Assembly (NCBI GenBank): GCA_049999765.1
Contig: JBNGIQ010009324.1
Location: 1-47,190 of the forward strand
Direction: 5' to 3'
Length of the DNA stretch: 47,190 bases
From: Phaeoceros laevis
Taxonomy: Eukaryota > Anthocerotophyta > Anthocerotopsida > Notothyladales
Position 1 is the first letter of the stretch. Each line of letters begins with the position of its first letter. Positions 20,201-29,274 of this stretch are shown here, in pieces. Under the pieces are notes generated by a model. The model made no database searches, had not been told where the DNA came from, and saw nothing but the letters and a program-made list of their open reading frames with translations. Position numbers and translations under genes: made by a program.

Positions 20201-20438
20201 TGATGAGAAGGAAGCTGAGTTGTGCGGGCACAGCGAGAAATTGGCTATCGCATATGCCCTGAATAAGACACCTGAGGGAACAACCATACGAATTGTGAAG
20301 AATCTGCGCGTCTGCGAGGATTGTCACGCAGCGACAGCTTACATATCAAAGGTAGAGAAGCGCACTATCATCTGCCGGGATGCAAGTCGCTTCCACGTCT
20401 ACAAGGAGGGGAAATGTTCATGTGGGGACTACTGGTAG
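17283..20438 (+). CDS. PDF-motif PPR-DYW RNA editing factor, 6 triplets
   Basis: Intronless, 1051 residues, TAG at 20436-20438. The start 'MASSPLQLDV' matches the first paralogue. The PDF motif is at residues 53-106 (WWDKRW, RHPDFKHK, LWL, WVDEQL). PLS triplets are anchored at 17901, 18203, 18516, 18828, 19140 and 19446. These are followed by E1/E2, 'KKPGQSWW', and a complete DYW deaminase domain: HSE in 'CGHSEKLAIA' (zinc ligand and catalytic Glu), 'CEDCH' (zinc), and terminal 'CSCGDYW' (second zinc site). DYW domains catalyse C-to-U deamination of plastid or mitochondrial RNA at sites chosen by the PPR tract. The WW box instead of PG corresponds to the DYW:WW type described in non-seed plants. 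Organelle targeting is expected, but the N-terminus is only weakly transit-like. All catalytic residues are present. Confidence 0.95.
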   Translation: MASSPLQLDVGTLAAFAAPCAHELVPQTGDGFEALSHLARNGWLGEQRMPPEELSFFSDPTHWWDKRWRKLTSRHPDFKHKTFSLWLIDRYPAWVDEQLAAREAGIKAPPDSVSSSGREPGAFAADEGRSEIEMCSRLCEDGRITDAVDALTPLVHKGCHVNNNLFYRILKRCIANKDLATGRRIHALTVKCGYQGDAFLATHLIGLYASHGRLEEALRVFSKVPTPSSQNWATIIFAYARRGEAAQAIRLYRQMRELAINPHDHVYVAVLKACATAGDLVAGKEVHAHILANPGQPGIFVQTGLLAMYAQCGSLEDARRVFDRIPERDVVTWNAMIAGYSQQGKGQEALCLYSSMQQEGLCQPDSVTFTSLLQACASVDVGALHEGKQLHAQIEERGLRLDVVLGNSLVNMYAKCGSLEDARRVFDALQERDVVTWNSIISGYAQQGMGQEALDLYSSMRHEAHCLPNSVTFTSLLQACASVGVGALHEGKQLHANIKERGLQDDLVLAGSLVNMYAKCGNLEDARSLFDILPARDVVTWTALIAGYVQQGMGQEALSLYGRMQLEGLTPPNVVTYVCLLQACASVGVEALHVGKQLHTNIKVQGLQNDVVLGGSLVNMYAKCGSLEDARSLFDRLPDRNVVTWNAMLTGYVRQGIVQEGLSLYSSMQLEGVTAPNSVTYVCILQACAALAALPRGKQLHAEIEERGMQADLVVGAALVNMYAKCGDMFQSQQVFDSLAERTVEAWGALITGYAHQGNSDVVFELLDRMRLEGIQPDSVTFLSVLTVCSHAGLVNKGREYFEAMRTDYGISATIEHFTCMIDLLGRAGHLDDALQLARTMHFPPNDVMWHTLLGACWKWKNVEIGQQAFEGALSVDENDAASYVLMANIYASAQMWEAAQEMQAKRKKLGAWKKPGQSWWTDMGGVVHTFVVGDKKHSESVGIYTRLEQLVPKMKKEGYVPLLHSSLRDISDDEKEAELCGHSEKLAIAYALNKTPEGTTIRIVKNLRVCEDCHAATAYISKVEKRTIICRDASRFHVYKEGKCSCGDYW

Positions 20439-20769
20439 GTACCGTAACGGCGTGTCATGGCGCTCTACTGAACACGACTTCCTGTTCCCTCCGAGTTGCA
20501 CGCACAAGTCTCCAAGAACGGCGAGAGAAGGATATGGACCTAGGTGCTCAACTCGGTGCAATGTCGCTTGCTACCAGATCATCAAGTACGATAGTGATTC
20601 ACCCAACAGGGCAGTGAACCATCACCTGCGGTATGTTGTTGTTCCCGAGTGTTGCTGGACCTCATGATATGGTCGATCTGCTTTGAGTGTAGGTCTAATT
20701 TCACCTTTGTTTCTTTGAGCAGTTGCCATAGCGGAAGAAGGGCCGTACGCATCTTTTCTCACTAAACGC
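20439..20769. other. 3' flank of the second PPR gene
   Basis: No gene supported. Minus-strand frames extend in from the adjacent duplicated segment S but do not match a known family. Confidence 0.55.
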
Positions 20770-21175
20770 AGCAACACATGTAAGATGTCAAGCGCTGGAA
20801 GCACAGAGTCACCTGCTGCTGATGGCACCTGGAGCACAAGTCTCATAACTGGACTCTGCGCGCTGCAGCAAACTTGATCTTTCTCGAAAACGAGCACTTC
20901 AGAAGTCCAGAAGTAGCAGCTCCGTGCTGTGCATCTCTGGGGAGGCGCGAGCCAGCTATCACCACATCCCAAGTCCTTGCAGATTGCATCCACAAAGTCC
21001 ACAAGGAGAGCCTGTGTGCCACTCATTGCAAATGTCATCTTATTGCGACTAGATCCACCTGCAGTCTCACAGCCCATTTTTCCACCTCGTTGAGATCCAG
21101 TCTCCAAGACCACTAGACAGGTCCTCCCTTGCAAAGCACATTAGAAGTCCTCGTAGTTGAACCCAACGAACTGCC
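20770..21175. repeat. Duplicated segment S, copy 1 (upstream of RPAC1)
   Basis: The sequence from 'cacctgctgctgatggcacc' to 'aactgccctga' recurs in the same orientation at about 23765-24123 with many substitutions and small indels. On the minus strand both copies share 'DAICKDL', 'VFE.DQVCCS.QSPVM' and 'QVPSAAG', so the source may have been a minus-strand gene. Frames are broken and the family is not recognised. Confidence 0.85.
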
Positions 21176-21410
21176 CTGAATCGTCGAGCCGGATTCGGCT
21201 AAAGCGAATGTCAGTTAAACCCTCTGGCTCTCAAGGCTTAGCTAGTTGCTCGTCCTCCCTGGAAGAGCTGCCTGACCTAAATCATTAAACCCTCGGCTCT
21301 CAAGGTTTTAGCTCGCTGCTCGTCCGTCCTATTGCAGGGGAGAAGAACGTAGGTGACAGCCAAGGTAGCCTTGTTTCTGCTAAGAAGAGCCGCAAGACCC
21401 TCGTATCTAG

Positions 21411-23471
21411 ATGGATAATCCATACTCTGCCCTCAACTTGGACGATTTACCCAAGGGCAAGCTGCCGGATCATCTGGAGCTGCAGAAGACTCGGGTGGTT
21501 TGCCAGGCTGATGCTCCCATTTATGTGAGTGGAAACAGAAGTTTCAGCTGACCATGTGCTTCGAACTAGTGCAAGCTCCTTACGCTTGTGTTGACGTTGG
21601 TTCAGACGGAGCCTGTGAATTACTCGGGGGCGTATATGGCCTACGGAGTGGATAACAGCTTGAGTTTTGAGGAATTTCGGAAGAGCTTTCGAGTGGAGGT
21701 CATCGCCTTGAACGAGGATGAAATTGAGTTTGACATTGTCGGCATCGACGCCTCTTTAGCCAACGCGTTTCGAAGGATTCTGATTGCTGAGGTGCGTTTG
21801 TTGCAATTAGGGACGGTTCCGTAACATGGTAGCTGCAAAAGTTAGACCAAAGCAGTGTGTATTCTCTGCAAAAATTGCGGTTTTGTAGGGATGAATTTCG
21901 GCCACAAGGCAAGGCAAGAAGACAGTAACTCACACTTCAAACCGACAGGTGCCGACAATGGCTATAGAGAAAGTCTACATTGCTAACAACACATCCATTA
22001 TTCAAGATGAAGTGTTGGCTCATCGGCTGGGTTTGGTCCCCATCAAGGCTGATCCACGGCACTTCGAATTCAAGGAAGGTAAGGAGTGAGGGATATCTTA
22101 CCCTGTTATGGCTAGATTGCGAGATGAGCTGCCACTTCTGCATGCTGTTCGCTTGGTATTGTAAAAGTCTTGACGCGTAACACTCTGTGTCCAGACGAAG
22201 AGGTAGCCTCTGAGAAGAACACTATTGTCTTTAAGCTAAACACCGTTTGCACCCGACAAGGAGAAAGGGTAAAGAATGCATCTGGTATGTGATCACATCG
22301 CCATACCTGGATACTTAAGATTTTTGAAGGCCGTTGATCTTTTCTTTCTTTCTCTCTCTTTGTTTGTGGCAGTAAAGTCAGACGAACTGAAGTGGCTGCC
22401 TCAAGGAAGCGAGATGCCATTTGACACAAACACGAAGTTTACTGCTTTTGGTTGCAGTCAGGATTCACTCCCAGCATTCACCCATGGCCCTATTGGCCCG
22501 AGATACAAGGACATCATCCTCGCAAAGCTAAGGCCTGGTCAGGTTAGTGTTTCTGAGCTGTGCACCATTCCAGCTCCAGCTGCTTACTACTCATCCGCCA
22601 TGGAGGAGACGGAGGTGGTTGTAAGTGCTGCCTTATGACGTGGCTTGGGTGGTCTAGTGCAGTAGAGTGCGAGCTAAAGCAACCACTTAACATGGCTTCT
22701 ACACGATTGTATTCACGGTCTTCTTGGTGTATTTTGTTGTTTTGTTAGGCCATTGAGTTAGAAGCTCACGCAGTGAAAGGAATTGGAAAGACACATGCGA
22801 AATGGTCACCAGTGGCAACTGCCAGATACAGAATGCTTCCCGAGGTACGAGATTAATTTTGAACCTCAGTAGGTAGTTTGTCATTGTCCCGATTCCACGT
22901 CTTTGCGAATCTCTCAGTCTCACGTTCCTGACAATCAGGTAGAGCTCAAGGAGGAGTTCAGAGGTGATATGGCAGAGCAACTTGTGCGAAAGTGCCCTGT
23001 GCATGTGTTTGACATCGAAGACTTGGGAAAAGGTTTGCTATATCCTGTCGTTTTTATTTCCTGGCAGAGTTGCCAGCACCAACACTGCAGGGTAACGTCT
23101 AGGCCAAAGTGCACCTTGGTGACAATGTGGTTTCCACCTGTTGATTGCTGGTTTTGACTGTCTGCAGGCCAGAAAAGGGCTGTTGTAGCAAGACCCAGAG
23201 ACTGTACCTTGTGTCGTGAGTGCATAATGGACGAAGACTGGGACAAGAAGATTCAGCTGAGGCGTGTTAGAGAACATTTTATCTGTGAGCTGCAACTTAA
23301 CTCAATTACTCGCGTCCATTAGTTTGACCTCGTTTAGTACCATCTTGATTCTATTTGTTTTATGCAGTTACCATAGAGTCAACTGGTGCATTGCCTCCAG
23401 AGGTGCTTTTCACGGAGGCAATCAAAATCCTGGTGGAGAAGTGTCAGAGGATTTTCACTGAGCTCTCTTGA
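21411..23471 (+). CDS. RPAC1: DNA-directed RNA polymerases I and III subunit RPAC1 (AC40)
   Basis: Nine exons with GT-AG introns join in phase to 366 residues: 21411-21524, 21606-21791, 21949-22078, 22195-22284, 22373-22542, 22749-22844, 22939-23032, 23168-23284 and 23368-23471 (TGA). It is the alpha-like subunit that pairs with RPAC2/AC19 to nucleate assembly of Pol I and Pol III in the nucleus. Diagnostic stretches are '[17 protein letters not shown]', '[20 protein letters not shown]' (the alpha motif), '[19 protein letters not shown]', '[20 protein letters not shown]', 'CTLCRECI' and '[20 protein letters not shown]'. Length and every segment agree with plant RPAC1, and no lesion is seen. 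It lies between two PPR genes with no functional link to them, framed by the two copies of segment S. Confidence 0.96.
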
Positions 23472-23764
23472 TTCGGGAAGACTGTTGAGAAGAACAGTGT
23501 TTACGTGGAAGAAAGATCATTATGACATGCTCACCAGGGGAGCTGAAGTGGTAAATATTGCTCTTTCCAGCACTGCAAGTGATGGTACTTGTGACCGACT
23601 CCGTGATGAGGGCACGTTGAGTCCTTGCAATACAGACATGCGAGCAAATGCTCTTGTTGCATGTCTGACTTCGAAGGCCCATCAGACGGGGACATGTGAC
23701 TAGTGTATAAACTGATATTCAGATCTTGCTCGGAGTCATGCAAGGCACATTCGGTTCAATGACG
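23472..23764. other. RPAC1 3' region
   Basis: Probably 3'UTR and spacer. No further gene or clear repeat seen. Confidence 0.5.
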
Positions 23765-24123
23765 CAATGTGAAGCTGCACCTGCTGCTGATGGCACCTGG
23801 GGCTCAAGTTTCATAACTGGACTCTGCGTGCTGCAGCAAACTTGATCGTTTTCGAAAACGAGCATTTCAGAGCTAGCAGGTCTATGCTGTGCATCTCTGG
23901 AGAGGTGCCAACCAACTATTACAACATCCAAGTCCTTGCAGATTGCATCTCTGTGTACCATATCGTTGCAGATGTCATCGTATTGCGACTAAATCCACCT
24001 GCAGTCTCACAGCCCACTTTTTCCACCTCGTCGAGATCCAGTCTCCAGCGCTGACCAGGAGAACATTCTTTCCTTGCCAAGGACATTAGAAGTCCTCGTA
24101 ATTAACCCAACAAACTGCCCTGA
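23765..24123. repeat. Duplicated segment S, copy 2 (5' flank of the third PPR gene)
   Basis: Second copy of 20770-21175. Homology ends about 14 nt before the ATG at 24137, so the leader and proximal promoter of the third PPR gene are made of this segment. The reading frame of the PPR gene stays open back into it (to about 24074) but has no ATG there. Confidence 0.85.
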
Positions 24124-24136
24124 GGGCGTTATTTCA

Positions 24137-27100
24137 ATGTTAGCGAAATGTGCCTCCAGTTGCGTAGCGCGGCACATCCAAGGAGTAGGAGTGCTGGAGA
24201 CTGGTGGATTTGAAGCCCTGAGCAACTTGGCAGGCAAGGTGTGGTATGGAACAAGCCAAGCACCCTCACCACGTTTTGCTTCTGAGATCCTGCAGAAGTG
24301 CTTATGGAAGGACCTTTTTTCAGCGCCCACAGAGTGGTGGGACGTCAGACGGAGCAAGGCAACGCCCCGGCATCCCGATTTCAAGCACAAGAAATTCAAG
24401 GTTGCTCTGTGGCTGAACAGTCACCACAAGCCTCCATGGGTGGACTCACAGCTAGCCACGTGGGACGCTGGAACCAAGAGGCCTCCCGACTCTGCATCCA
24501 CCACCTCAGCCCAAGGGCAAGAGGCTTTGAAAGGCACGCATGAGCGCCAGTACGTGGAGGCTGCAAACTGCAGCAGACTGTGTGATGATGGCCGAATTAC
24601 TGACGCTATGGCTGCCTTGGACCTTTTGGTGCACCGAGGATGCCATGTACACAACAATCTCTTCTACCGTCTCCTCAAGAGGTGCATCGCCAGCAAGGAC
24701 CTGGTTCTGGGCAAACGCATTCATGCTCTCACCGTCAGAAGTGGGTATGAAGGGGACCCATTCCTGGCAACCCACCTCATCAGTCTGTACGCTTCGCATG
24801 GGAGGCTGGAGGAAGCAATGCGGGTCTTCACCAAGGTTTCTACGCCAGACGCCTATGTCTGGGCTAGCATCATCTTCGCATGTGCTAGACATGGAGAAGC
24901 TGCAAAGGCTGTACGACTGTATCAGCAAATGCGTGAGTCAACAGTTCACCCCGACAACCGTATCTACTCAGCAGTTCTTAAAGCTTGTGCGACTGCAGGA
25001 GACCTGGTTGCAGGCAAGGAGGTCCATGCTCATATTCTTGCCAGTCCAGGGAAGCCAGACATTTTTGTTCAGAACGGTTTGCTTGATATGTACGCAAAGT
25101 GCAGGAGCTTAACAGATGCTCGTAGCGTGTTTGACAGGCTTCCGGAAAAGAATGTTGTGACATGGAATGCCATGCTTGCAGGTTATGCCCAGCAAGGGAT
25201 GGGTCAGGAGGCCCTTAGTCTTTACGATGGTATGAAGCAGGAAGGCCACTCTCTTCCCGATACTGTTACATTTGTATGCCTCCTGCAGGCATGTGCCAGT
25301 ATAGGAGTGGGAGCTCTGTCGGAGGGAAAGCAGCTTCATGCGCAGATTGAAGAACAAGAACTGCAGGATGATGTGGTTCTCGGCTGCAGCTTGGTTAACA
25401 TGTATGCAAAGTGCGGCAGTCTAGAAGATGCTCGTAGGGTGTTTGACAGACTTCCAGAGAAAAATGTTTTGACATGGACTTCAATGATAACAGGTTATTC
25501 CCGGCAGGGAATGGGTCAGGAAGCACTCAGTCTTCACAATGGTATGCAACAGGAGGGCCTCGCTCCTCCAGATTCCGTTACATGGATGAGCCTTCTGCAG
25601 GCGTGTGCCAGTGTTGGTGTACGAGCTTTGCATAAGGGAAAGCAACTTCATGCACAGATTAAAGAACAAGGGCTGCAAGATGATGTGGCTTTAGGCGGCA
25701 ACTTGGTCCAGATGTATGCGAAGTGCGGCAGTTTGGAGGATGCTCGCAGCGTGTTTGACAAACTTCCAGACAAAACTATGGTGGCATGGAAGGCAATGAT
25801 TGCAGGTTGTGCCCAGCAGGGGATGGGTCAGCAAGCCCTGAGTCTTTACAGTAGTATGCAACAGGAAGGTGTCTCTCCCCCAGATTCGGTTACGTTTGGG
25901 TGCCTCTTACAGGCATGTGCTAGCCTAGGTGCAGGAGCTCTACATCACGGAAAGCAGCTCCATGAACATATTAGGGGAGAAGGACTGCATACTGATGTGG
26001 TTCTGGGTGGGAGGTTGGTGAACATGTATGCAAAGTGCGGTAGTTTAGAGGATGCTCGCATCGTGTTTGACAATCTGCCTGGCAGGAATGTAGTGACATG
26101 GAATGCCATGCTTGCAGGTTATGCCAAGCAGGGCATGGGTCAAGAAGCCCTTAGTCTTCACAATAGTATGCAACAGGAAGGCTTGTATCTTCCCGATTCT
26201 GTCACATTTATATGCCTCCTGCAGGCATGTGCCAGCGTGGGAGTAGGAGCTCTAAATGAGGGACGGCAGCTTCATGCACAGATTCAAGATCAAGGACTGC
26301 AAGATGATGTGGTTCTAGGCTGCAGCTTGGTTAACATGTATGCAAAGTGCGGCAGTGTAGAGGATGCTCGCAGCTTGTTTGACAAACTTCCTCAAAAAGA
26401 TGTGGTGACGTGGACCACCATGATAGCAGGTTATTCCCGACAGGGTATGGGTCAGGAAGCCCTTAGTCTTTACGTTGCTATGCAAGAGGAAAACCTCTCT
26501 CCTCCCGATTCCGTCACGTTTATAAGCCTCTTGCAGGCATGTGCCAGTGTTGGTGTAGGAGCTCTGAATGAGGGAAAGCAGCTCCATGCAGAGATTCAAG
26601 AACAAGGACTGCAAGATGATGTGGCTTTAGGCGGCAGCTTGGTCAACATGTATGCAAAGTGCAGTAGTATAGAGGATGCTCGCTGGGTATTTGACAGACT
26701 TCCAGACAAGAATGTTGTAACATGGACATCGATGATTGCAGGTTATGCCCAGCAGGAGATGGGCCAGCAAGCCCTTACTCTTTACAAAAGCATGCACGAG
26801 GAAGGTTTGTCTCCTCCAAATTCTGTTACATTTGCATGCCTACTACAGTCTTGTGCCAGTGTAGGAGTAGTAGCTCTAGATGAGGGAAAGCAGCTCCATG
26901 CACAAATTGAAGAACGAGGATTGCAAGGTGATGTGGTTCTAGGGGGCAGCTTGGTTAACATGTATGCAAAGTGTGGTAGCTTAGAGGCTGCTCGCAAAGT
27001 GTTTGACACACTTTCACAAAGAGATGTGGTGACATGGAACGCAATGCTCGCAGGTTATGCCCATCAAAGCATCGGTCAGGAAGCAATGCGTCTTTACAGT

Positions 27101-28564
27101 AGTATGCAACAAGAAGGTCTGTCTCCAAATTCTGTTACGTTTGTGTGCCTCCTACAGGCATGTGCCAGTGTAGGTGCAGGAGCTCTGTACGATGGTAAGC
27201 AGCTCCATGCACAGATTGAAGAACGAGGACTGCAAGGTGATGTGGTTCTAGGTGGCAGCTTGATTAACATGTATGCAAAGTGTGGGAGCTTAGAGGATGC
27301 TCACAAAGTGTTCAATAGACTTCCCGACAAGAATGTGGTGACATGGAATTCCATGATTGCAGGTTATGCCCAGCAGGGAATGGCTCAGGAAGCTCTTAGT
27401 CTTTACAGTAGCATGCAACAGGAAGCTCTCTCTCCAGATTCTATTACATTCTTATGCCTCCTGCAGGCATGTGTGGTTGTGGCCGCTCTGCCTGTGGGGA
27501 AGCAGCTGCATGCAGAGATTGAGGAACGAGGAATGCAACATGACGTGGTTGTGGGAGCAGCACTGGTAAATATGTATGCAAAGTGTGGGAGCATGTTTGA
27601 CTCGCAGCAGGTGTTTGATGCACTGCCTGAAAGAAGCAGTGAGGCTTGGGGTGCACTGATTGGTGGATATGCCCGCCAAGGAGATAGTGACGTTGTGTTC
27701 GACTTGCTTGACAGCATGGCACTGAAAGGCATCCAGCCTGATGGCATCACCTTTCTCAATGTGCTCACAGTGTGCAGTCATGCGGGTCTAGTGGACAAGG
27801 GCCGAAAGTACTTCGAGGACATGAGGACAGACTATGGCCTAAGTCCTACTGTAGAGCATTACACATGCATGATGGATCTTCTGGGGCGGGCAGGTCATCT
27901 GGATGAAGCGCTGGAGGTGGCCAAGACCATGCCTGTCCTAGCTGATGGTGCAGTGTGGAGCACACTGCTAGGCGCTTGCCGGAAGTGGAAGAACGTTGAG
28001 ATTGGGCAACAGGCTTTTGAGTTTGCAGTGAGCTTGGATGGAAAGGATGCTGCATCATATGTTGCCATGTCCAACATTTATGCAAGCGCTCAGATGTGGG
28101 AGAAGGCAAAAGAGATGCAGGTGAGAAGAGCGAAATGCGGGGCACAGAAAAAGCCGGGCCAGAGCTGGTGGACTGACATGTCTGGAGTGGTGCATACATT
28201 TGTAGTCGGGGACAAGCAGCATCCTGAGAGTGAAGGTATATACGCAAGGCTGCAACAGCTAGTTCCCAAGATGAAGAAAGAAGGATATGTGCCGCATATT
28301 GCATCGTCGTTGAGAGACATACCCGATGATGAGAAGGAAGCAGAGCTGTGTGGGCACAGCGAAAAACTGGCTATTGCTTACGCTCTCAACAGGACAGCCG
28401 AGGGACAAACCATACGGGTGGTGAAAAATTTACGGGTGTGCGAAGACTGCCACACAGCCACGGCTTACATATCGAAAGTGGAACAGCGAACTATCATATG
28501 TCGGGATGCAAGCCGCTTCCATGTGTACGAGGACGGAAAATGTTCGTGTGGGGATTACTGGTAG
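24137..28564 (+). CDS. PDF-motif PPR-DYW RNA editing factor, 10 triplets
   Basis: Intronless, 1475 residues from the first ATG, TAG at 28562-28564. That is very long for a PLS protein. The 'MASSPL' start of its paralogues is absent; the first 20 residues are unrelated, and homology begins at 'LETGGFEALS'. The PDF motif is at residues 55-112 (WWDVRR, RHPDFKHK, ALWL, WVDSQL). Ten PLS anchors lie at 24784, 25088, 25400, 25712, 26024, 26336, 26648, 26960, 27269 and 27572, mostly exactly 312 nt apart. E1/E2, 'KKPGQSWW' and a full DYW domain follow (HSE in 'CGHSEKLAIA', 'CEDCH', terminal 'CSCGDYW'). It is expected to edit C to U in an organellar transcript. With about 30 motifs it could contact an unusually long RNA stretch. 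An alternative start upstream is unlikely for lack of an ATG. Confidence 0.94.
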   Translation: MLAKCASSCVARHIQGVGVLETGGFEALSNLAGKVWYGTSQAPSPRFASEILQKCLWKDLFSAPTEWWDVRRSKATPRHPDFKHKKFKVALWLNSHHKPPWVDSQLATWDAGTKRPPDSASTTSAQGQEALKGTHERQYVEAANCSRLCDDGRITDAMAALDLLVHRGCHVHNNLFYRLLKRCIASKDLVLGKRIHALTVRSGYEGDPFLATHLISLYASHGRLEEAMRVFTKVSTPDAYVWASIIFACARHGEAAKAVRLYQQMRESTVHPDNRIYSAVLKACATAGDLVAGKEVHAHILASPGKPDIFVQNGLLDMYAKCRSLTDARSVFDRLPEKNVVTWNAMLAGYAQQGMGQEALSLYDGMKQEGHSLPDTVTFVCLLQACASIGVGALSEGKQLHAQIEEQELQDDVVLGCSLVNMYAKCGSLEDARRVFDRLPEKNVLTWTSMITGYSRQGMGQEALSLHNGMQQEGLAPPDSVTWMSLLQACASVGVRALHKGKQLHAQIKEQGLQDDVALGGNLVQMYAKCGSLEDARSVFDKLPDKTMVAWKAMIAGCAQQGMGQQALSLYSSMQQEGVSPPDSVTFGCLLQACASLGAGALHHGKQLHEHIRGEGLHTDVVLGGRLVNMYAKCGSLEDARIVFDNLPGRNVVTWNAMLAGYAKQGMGQEALSLHNSMQQEGLYLPDSVTFICLLQACASVGVGALNEGRQLHAQIQDQGLQDDVVLGCSLVNMYAKCGSVEDARSLFDKLPQKDVVTWTTMIAGYSRQGMGQEALSLYVAMQEENLSPPDSVTFISLLQACASVGVGALNEGKQLHAEIQEQGLQDDVALGGSLVNMYAKCSSIEDARWVFDRLPDKNVVTWTSMIAGYAQQEMGQQALTLYKSMHEEGLSPPNSVTFACLLQSCASVGVVALDEGKQLHAQIEERGLQGDVVLGGSLVNMYAKCGSLEAARKVFDTLSQRDVVTWNAMLAGYAHQSIGQEAMRLYSSMQQEGLSPNSVTFVCLLQACASVGAGALYDGKQLHAQIEERGLQGDVVLGGSLINMYAKCGSLEDAHKVFNRLPDKNVVTWNSMIAGYAQQGMAQEALSLYSSMQQEALSPDSITFLCLLQACVVVAALPVGKQLHAEIEERGMQHDVVVGAALVNMYAKCGSMFDSQQVFDALPERSSEAWGALIGGYARQGDSDVVFDLLDSMALKGIQPDGITFLNVLTVCSHAGLVDKGRKYFEDMRTDYGLSPTVEHYTCMMDLLGRAGHLDEALEVAKTMPVLADGAVWSTLLGACRKWKNVEIGQQAFEFAVSLDGKDAASYVAMSNIYASAQMWEKAKEMQVRRAKCGAQKKPGQSWWTDMSGVVHTFVVGDKQHPESEGIYARLQQLVPKMKKEGYVPHIASSLRDIPDDEKEAELCGHSEKLAIAYALNRTAEGQTIRVVKNLRVCEDCHTATAYISKVEQRTIICRDASRFHVYEDGKCSCGDYW

Positions 28565-28697
28565 TTAATTATGCATTTTAAGAATGCCTAATAATGTTCA
28601 GTAATTCTGATTCTCGCTCAAGGTACACATTTATACCTGAAAGTAAGGAAGTAAACTCCATGGACTAAATGAAGGGAGTTGTTCGCAACAACCAGGT

Positions 28698-28808
28698 TAT
28701 CCAGCATTGATGTAAGCTTGTACTAAGTTTCAGATGAAATCGGCATCGCTTATCAAGCATTGATGAAAGCTTGTACTAAGTTTCAGATGAAATCAGCATC
28801 ACTTATCA
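28698..28808. repeat. 53-bp tandem duplication
   Basis: ttatc.agcattgatg followed by gcttgtactaagtttcagat and gaaatc.gcatc.cttatc occurs twice with a 53-bp offset, 130 nt after the end of the third PPR gene. Confidence 0.9.
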
Positions 28809-29274
28809 GCTGGATGCGAACTCTGCCTGGTTCCGTCAACATAGCATTAGGATGAATTTCATACGGAAGGTCGGACCATGGTGCATCAAATTTCTCTCCA
28901 TCAATGGTGAATGCACAAGTCTGATCAATGGTGAAGCTTCATGTCCAGATGCACCCTTACTTTGGAGCCTTTGTGTCCAAATTTTTTGCAATGAGAGACC
29001 TCCGAACCAGTACGGTGTAGCTCCCCGCTATCAGACCTCAGAAAAGCCACACCTTTACCAAGAGATTTCTCCAGTCCAGTCAGAAGAACTTTACATGGCG
29101 TTTCAACCGTAATCCCCACTCACATAGACCATGATGCATTGTCATATCGGTACAACCCAGAAATATTGTCCTATCAGGCGGCCCCAGCACATTGTAGGGT
29201 AGCACCGTTTTCTTCAATCTTACTACCATCCTTGGGTACCCACTTCAACACATTCATCTCTCCTGTATGAACAG
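28809..29274 (-). other. Degenerate minus-strand coding-like stretch, unassigned
   Basis: Minus-strand text 'MNVLKWVPKDGSKIEENGA' (about 29260-29200), 'YRYDNASWSM' (about 29150-29120) and 'GITVETPCKVLLTGLEKSLG' (about 29120-29060) looks like one broken protein with stops between. I do not recognise the family. Confidence 0.35.

Noticed and set aside
20622-21134. Minus-strand 170-codon frame after the second PPR gene
   Set aside because: It lies in duplicated segment S. The second copy has stops and frame changes at matching places, and no family is recognised. Kept as a repeat, not a gene.
24074-24136. Start of the third PPR protein upstream of the ATG at 24137
   Set aside because: The frame is open back to 24074, but only a TTG is available and this part is the duplicated segment S.
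14022-28564. Repeated blocks read as a CRISPR-like or satellite array
   Set aside because: The 312-nt period is the PLS triplet of the PPR proteins, in frame and with protein-level conservation.
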